A DNA stretch of 18,481 bases from Deltaproteobacteria bacterium (GTDB lineage Bacteria > Myxococcota > Polyangia > Haliangiales > Haliangiaceae): the NCBI GenBank assembly GCA_018262455.1, contig JAGSPR010000083.1, positions 1-18,481 on the forward strand, written 5' to 3'. The first letter of the stretch is position 1, and every line of letters begins with the position of its first letter. Made by a program: the position numbers and the translations under genes. Positions 15,738 to 18,481 of the stretch are shown one piece after another. The notes beneath the pieces are model-generated. The model was not told where the DNA came from. It saw only the letters and a program-made list of their open reading frames with translations, and made no database searches.

Positions 15738-16196
15738 ATGAACCGAGTCTTGCTGGCGGTCTCGATCGCTGCCCTCGCCGCGGGCTGTGGTCGCGATGAT
15801 AGCGGCGAGCCGATCGATGGAACGATCGCGATCACGGTCAGCGGCGAGACGATCACGCCGGATGTCGGCGCGGCGATCGACGACCCCGACGACGCCACCA
15901 AGGCGCTCGTCATCCTCGGCACTCGCGACATCTCGTGCTCCACCAGGATCAACAGCCGGCTCGCCGCGGGCACGTACCTGACCTTCGCCATCGACCGCAC
16001 GATGGGCACGCAAGCCGGGTTCATCTCGGTGATCCGCGTCGAGGGAGGGAGCGCGAACCTCAACGGCTCGCCCGGCGAGGTCATCATCGACGGGATCGCC
16101 GATCGCGTGACCGGCAGCCTCACCTTCGACACCACCGACGACCAGGTCGGGCCGATCACCGCGACCGGCACGTTCGATGTGCGACGCTGCTTCTAG
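15738..16196 (+). CDS. Small lipoprotein of unknown function
   Basis: A 152-residue protein with a clear lipoprotein signal ending AAGC (Cys17); the next residues are Gly-Arg-Asp-Asp. The mature part is mostly short beta strands (GTIAITVSGETITPDVG, TYLTFAIDRT, AGFISVIRVEGGSANLNG, EVIIDGIADRVTGSLTFDT, ITATGTFDVRRCF). Two further cysteines (in DISCSTRI and the second-last residue) could form a disulfide, placing it outside the cytoplasm. I do not recognise the family; it resembles the small beta-sandwich lipoproteins frequent in myxobacterial genomes. ATG 15738 is preferred to ATG 15729 because the latter overlaps the candidate -10 box. Its stop lies four bases from the stop of the convergent gene, with no terminator visible between them. 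Confidence 0.78.
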   Translation: MNRVLLAVSIAALAAGCGRDDSGEPIDGTIAITVSGETITPDVGAAIDDPDDATKALVILGTRDISCSTRINSRLAAGTYLTFAIDRTMGTQAGFISVIRVEGGSANLNGSPGEVIIDGIADRVTGSLTFDTTDDQVGPITATGTFDVRRCF

Positions 16197-16200
16197 CTGG

Positions 16201-16776
16201 CTAACCGACCGCGGTGAGCTTGTCGCGAAGGCGGCCGACGAGCTCGTGTTGCGCGGATCGCGATCGTGACGCGCCGGGCCGGGAGGTGGCGAGCATCTTC
16301 ATCGCGAGCGCGACCCCGATCAGCGGGTTGCCACGGGCCGAGGCACGCGACAGCTCGAGCACGAGCTCGGCCCAGAACATCCACGGCGGCTGGACCGCGC
16401 CCTTGTCATGGTTCGACTGGATGATGGCGAGCCGGAGGTCGGCGAGGTCTGCGTCCGCGGTGGCCAGGCCATCACGGCCTCGCGCTGCGGCGGCTCGCAA
16501 GGCCTCGAGTACCCGCGCACTCTCCGGCCCGGCGTCGACGAGCGAGGGCTCGGCCTTCTCCAGCGCGCACTCGCACGCGGCACGCAGGATGGTGTCGCGG
16601 CTGATCCCACGCAGGACGGCCAGGTACGGGACCCAGTCTGCGCGGGTGGCATCGACCCAGGCGCTGCGCGTCTCGGAATCCGGCGCGAGCTTGCGCACCC
16701 ACTCGATCAGATCGGTCGGCGCGGCGATCGCGCGGAGCTCATCAGCAGGGCGCTTGCTCGGTCCGTTGGTAGCCAT
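16201..16776 (-). CDS. Helical hypothetical protein
   Basis: A 191-residue protein, almost wholly alpha-helical and rich in Ala, Arg and Leu, with no signal peptide or transmembrane helix, so probably cytoplasmic. I chose ATG 16776; a TTG at 16788 would add four residues. Segments such as DLIEWVRKLAP, YLAVLRGISRDTILRAACECALEKAEP and SARVLEALRAAAARGRDG suggest a repeated helical bundle. This vaguely recalls helical bundles annotated as putative immunity proteins, but no toxin gene lies beside it and I would not use that name. PPWMFWAELVLELSRAS near 130-147 is the most distinctive stretch. It is convergent with the small lipoprotein gene. The function is not recognised. Confidence 0.7.
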   Translation of the reverse strand: MATNGPSKRPADELRAIAAPTDLIEWVRKLAPDSETRSAWVDATRADWVPYLAVLRGISRDTILRAACECALEKAEPSLVDAGPESARVLEALRAAAARGRDGLATADADLADLRLAIIQSNHDKGAVQPPWMFWAELVLELSRASARGNPLIGVALAMKMLATSRPGASRSRSAQHELVGRLRDKLTAVG

Positions 16777-16954
16777 GTTCGGTGGCAAGATACCGCAGCG
16801 AGCCTGCTATCTCGTCGCCGGCGGCCAGGTCATCCGCGTGACGGTGAAGCCGCCCGATCCGTTGGCGTCGGCGAATCCATGGGTCTTCGAGGCCGCGAGA
16901 TCGCTCCTTCGAAACCCGAGAGGCCACCAGGACCTGGTCACTGGCCCCGGATAG
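16775..16954 (+). CDS. Possible small protein, low support
   Basis: A 59-codon frame from ATG 16775 to TAG 16954 (MFGGKIPQRACYLVAGG near the N-terminus, PWVFEAARSLLRN near the C-terminus). Its ATG overlaps the start codon of the minus-strand gene as a CATG palindrome. The third-codon GC bias is present but weaker than in the clear genes nearby. There is no ribosome site or recognised domain. It could be chance coding in an otherwise gene-free stretch of about 366 bases (16777-17142). Confidence 0.2.
   Translation: MFGGKIPQRACYLVAGGQVIRVTVKPPDPLASANPWVFEAARSLLRNPRGHQDLVTGPG
16787..16792 (-). promoter_or_regulatory. Candidate -10 element of the helical hypothetical gene
   Basis: TATCTT on the minus strand lies ten bases before ATG 16776. 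It would give a leader of a few bases and argues against the TTG 16788 start, which it would overlap. No -35 is recognised. Confidence 0.3.
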
Positions 16955-16976
16955 CCCCCGGGTTACGGCGAGTTAG

Positions 16977-17003
16977 CTGGCGTCTCTGGCGTCTCTGGCG
17001 TTC
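16977..17003. repeat. Short 9-base tandem repeat
   Basis: Two perfect copies of CTGGCGTCT followed by CTGGCGTTC, in the noncoding stretch before the kinase gene. It is probably a simple slippage repeat; no function can be assigned. Apart from this repeat, the doubtful small frame and the kinase promoter, nothing is seen in 16777-17142. Confidence 0.7.
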
Positions 17004-17107
17004 CACACGCTCGGCAGCGCGGCTCGCTCGTGAACGTTCAGCGATGTATCGAACGTGGGCTTCGCTACCGCGATGTCAGGGCGCTCGGGGTCGTGGAGTC
17101 TCCGCAA

Positions 17108-17136
17108 TTGACAGTTGCCACGCGGAGTTGGATCCT
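17108..17136 (+). promoter_or_regulatory. Sigma-70-like promoter of the Ser/Thr kinase gene
   Basis: A perfect TTGACA (17108-17113), a 17-base spacer, then GATCCT (17131-17136) as a weak -10. The -10 ends six bases before GTG 17143, so the transcript would begin at the start codon. This is the best -35 match in the window. Confidence 0.55.
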
Positions 17137-17142
17137 CTGGTC

Positions 17143-18481
17143 GTGGGCCCCGGAAGTCTCTCTGCGGATGCGCGGTCCACGCTGATCGGCACGGTCATCG
17201 CGAACTACCGCGTGCTCGACCTGGTGAGTGTTGGTGGGATGGGCACGGTCTATCGCGCCGAACACATGCTGATCGGGCGGATCGTCGCGATCAAGGTCCT
17301 CCACGCCGAGCTGTCGACCAACCGCGAGATCATCAACCGGTTCTTCAACGAGGCGAAGGCGACGACCACGATCGGACACCCGGGGATCGTCGAGATCTTC
17401 GATTTCGGCCACATGGACTCGGGCCACGCCTACATCGTGATGGAATTTCTCGACGGCGTGACGCTGTCGCGCCGGATCAAGTTGCGCGGCCCGATGGCCG
17501 AACACGAGGCGGCGACCTACCTGTGCGGCGTGTGCAGCGCGCTCGCAGCGGCCCACGACAAGGGGATCGTCCACCGCGATCTCAAGCCCGACAACATCAT
17601 CCTCGTCCCGGATCTCCAGTCCCCGATCGGCGAGCGCAGCAAGCTGCTCGATTTCGGGATCGCAAAGCTGACCGATACCGGGTTCGCCGGGACCGCCACC
17701 AAGACCGGCGCGGTCATGGGCACGCCGACGTACATGTCTCCCGAGCAGTGCCGCGGCACCGGGGACGTCGATCAACGTACCGACATCTACGCGATCGGCT
17801 GCATGTTCTACGAGCTGATCTCCGGACGCCCGCCATTCATCAACCCCGGCATGGGCGAGCTGATCGGCTCGCACCTGTTCGTCCAGCCCGATCCCGTCTC
17901 GAAGCACGCCGCACATGTCTCTCCCGGCACCGACGCGCTGATCATGAAGCTGCTCGACAAGCAGCCCGAGAACCGCGTGCAGACCGCTCGCCAGCTCGTG
18001 GGGCTGTTGACCGCGATCGCAGAGGGAGGCACTCATCACTCGACGTATCGCGACTCGCAGGTGCGCGCCCCCGACGAGCCCACCCTCCCGCAGCGGCCAC
18101 TGGTCTTGCCGCAGGAACCGCTGCCGACCCCGGCCGGGTATGTGTACGGCGCCGCGCAGAAGCCCAATCCAACCACGCTGAGCGGCGTCGCCAGCCAGGC
18201 GGTGGGGCTGCCTCCGCCCCCCCCGCTCCGGTCCCGGCGGGGTCTTGCGATCGGGATCGGGGTTGGCGTGTTCGCGATCGGGGTGACCCTCGGCATCGCG
18301 TTCGTCGGCACGGGTGACAAGCAGCGCGCGGCATCCGACGTGCCGACCGCGCCCCCTCCGCCGGCCGAGACCACGCCCGACGCCCCCAAGGCCGCCGACA
18401 CCAAGCCCGACGAGACCAAGCCGGGCGACACCAAGCCCGACCTGGGTCTCGTCGAAGAGACCAAGCCCGACGAGACCAAGC
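17143..18481 (+). CDS. Membrane-anchored Ser/Thr protein kinase (C-terminus beyond window)
   Basis: Read from GTG 17143; open to the end of the window (446 codons). The kinase domain spans about 14-285: glycine loop SVGGMGTVY (from residue 29), VAIKVL (Lys51), HRDLKPDN (Asp146), DFGIAKL (Asp170), GTPTYMSPEQ, DIYAIGCMFYEL and the final RVQTAR. This is the Hanks-type PknB/Pkn family common in myxobacteria. The first glycine of the loop is Ser29, a mild deviation; all catalytic residues are present. After a Pro/Gln-rich linker (about 305-365) there is one transmembrane helix (about 367-390), then a Thr/Lys/Pro/Asp repeat tail outside the membrane, cut by the window edge. GTG 17143 fits the usual IGTVIANYRV beginning and the promoter at 17108; ATG 17044 is in frame upstream but less likely. 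Substrates are unknown. Confidence 0.93.
   Translation, partial: MGPGSLSADARSTLIGTVIANYRVLDLVSVGGMGTVYRAEHMLIGRIVAIKVLHAELSTNREIINRFFNEAKATTTIGHPGIVEIFDFGHMDSGHAYIVMEFLDGVTLSRRIKLRGPMAEHEAATYLCGVCSALAAAHDKGIVHRDLKPDNIILVPDLQSPIGERSKLLDFGIAKLTDTGFAGTATKTGAVMGTPTYMSPEQCRGTGDVDQRTDIYAIGCMFYELISGRPPFINPGMGELIGSHLFVQPDPVSKHAAHVSPGTDALIMKLLDKQPENRVQTARQLVGLLTAIAEGGTHHSTYRDSQVRAPDEPTLPQRPLVLPQEPLPTPAGYVYGAAQKPNPTTLSGVASQAVGLPPPPPLRSRRGLAIGIGVGVFAIGVTLGIAFVGTGDKQRAASDVPTAPPPPAETTPDAPKAADTKPDETKPGDTKPDLGLVEETKPDETK
18398..18480 (+). repeat. Imperfect repeats coding the kinase tail
   Basis: Units of the type GACACCAAGCCCGAC and GAGACCAAGCCCGAC recur several times, encoding (D/E)TKPD and related words on the outer side of the kinase membrane helix. 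The tract continues past the window end, so its full length is unknown. Confidence 0.75.

Noticed and set aside
16201..16776. Reading the helical hypothetical protein as an immunity protein
   Set aside because: Only a loose resemblance in helix pattern, and no toxin or secretion gene is adjacent.
16977..17003. CRISPR or operator reading of the 9-base tandem repeat
   Set aside because: The units are short, directly adjacent and without spacers or symmetry.
17115..18317. Plus-strand open frame overlapping the kinase gene in another frame
   Set aside because: All kinase motifs lie in the frame from GTG 17143; the other frame gives Arg/Pro-rich text without domains.

Overview
The window is very GC-rich, densely coded DNA from a Gram-negative bacterium. 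Lipoprotein signal peptides are frequent. A Pkn-type Ser/Thr kinase, a PilZ protein, HEAT and TPR surface proteins and a GspC-like PDZ lipoprotein sit together, a mix typical of Myxococcota (myxobacteria; a Kofleriaceae or Haliangiales-like genome would fit). This placement is inferred from gene content only. No mobile element, tRNA, rRNA or CRISPR array was seen.

Left part (1-5750). A minus-strand operon runs PDZ-thioredoxin protein, then gamma-type carbonic anhydrase, then a HEAT-repeat exported protein cut by the window edge. Divergent from it on the plus strand are a PilZ protein, a large exported TPR protein with a C-terminal membrane anchor, thymidylate kinase (its GTG start overlaps the previous stop) and a GspC-like PDZ lipoprotein. 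A palindrome at 5718-5735 separates these from the next, convergent pair.

Middle (5749-7725). On the minus strand, aspartate kinase and a glycerophosphodiester phosphodiesterase lie 12 bases apart.

Core of interest (7776-14723). On the plus strand a TPR lipoprotein is followed by four genes joined by stop/start overlaps: a lipoprotein cytochrome with 15 heme c motifs, a Cys-free predicted outer-membrane beta-barrel of 564 aa, a secreted cytochrome with 18 heme c motifs, and a small three-helix membrane protein. Cytochrome, barrel and cytochrome together is the architecture of porin-cytochrome conduits such as MtrCAB or the Geobacter Omb/Oma/Omc complexes, which move electrons across the outer membrane. 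I infer that this is such a conduit, unusually heme-rich (33 motifs), and I do not recognise it as a described one. No inner-membrane quinol oxidase or cytochrome maturation gene is in the window.

Right part (14846-18481). Two lipoproteins of unknown function, a convergent helical hypothetical protein, and the start of a membrane-anchored Ser/Thr protein kinase that runs off the end.

Several gene starts are preceded at 6-7 bases by a TANNNT-like -10 element, and the kinase also has a perfect TTGACA at the right distance. This suggests that leaderless transcription is common here and helps fix the start codons.
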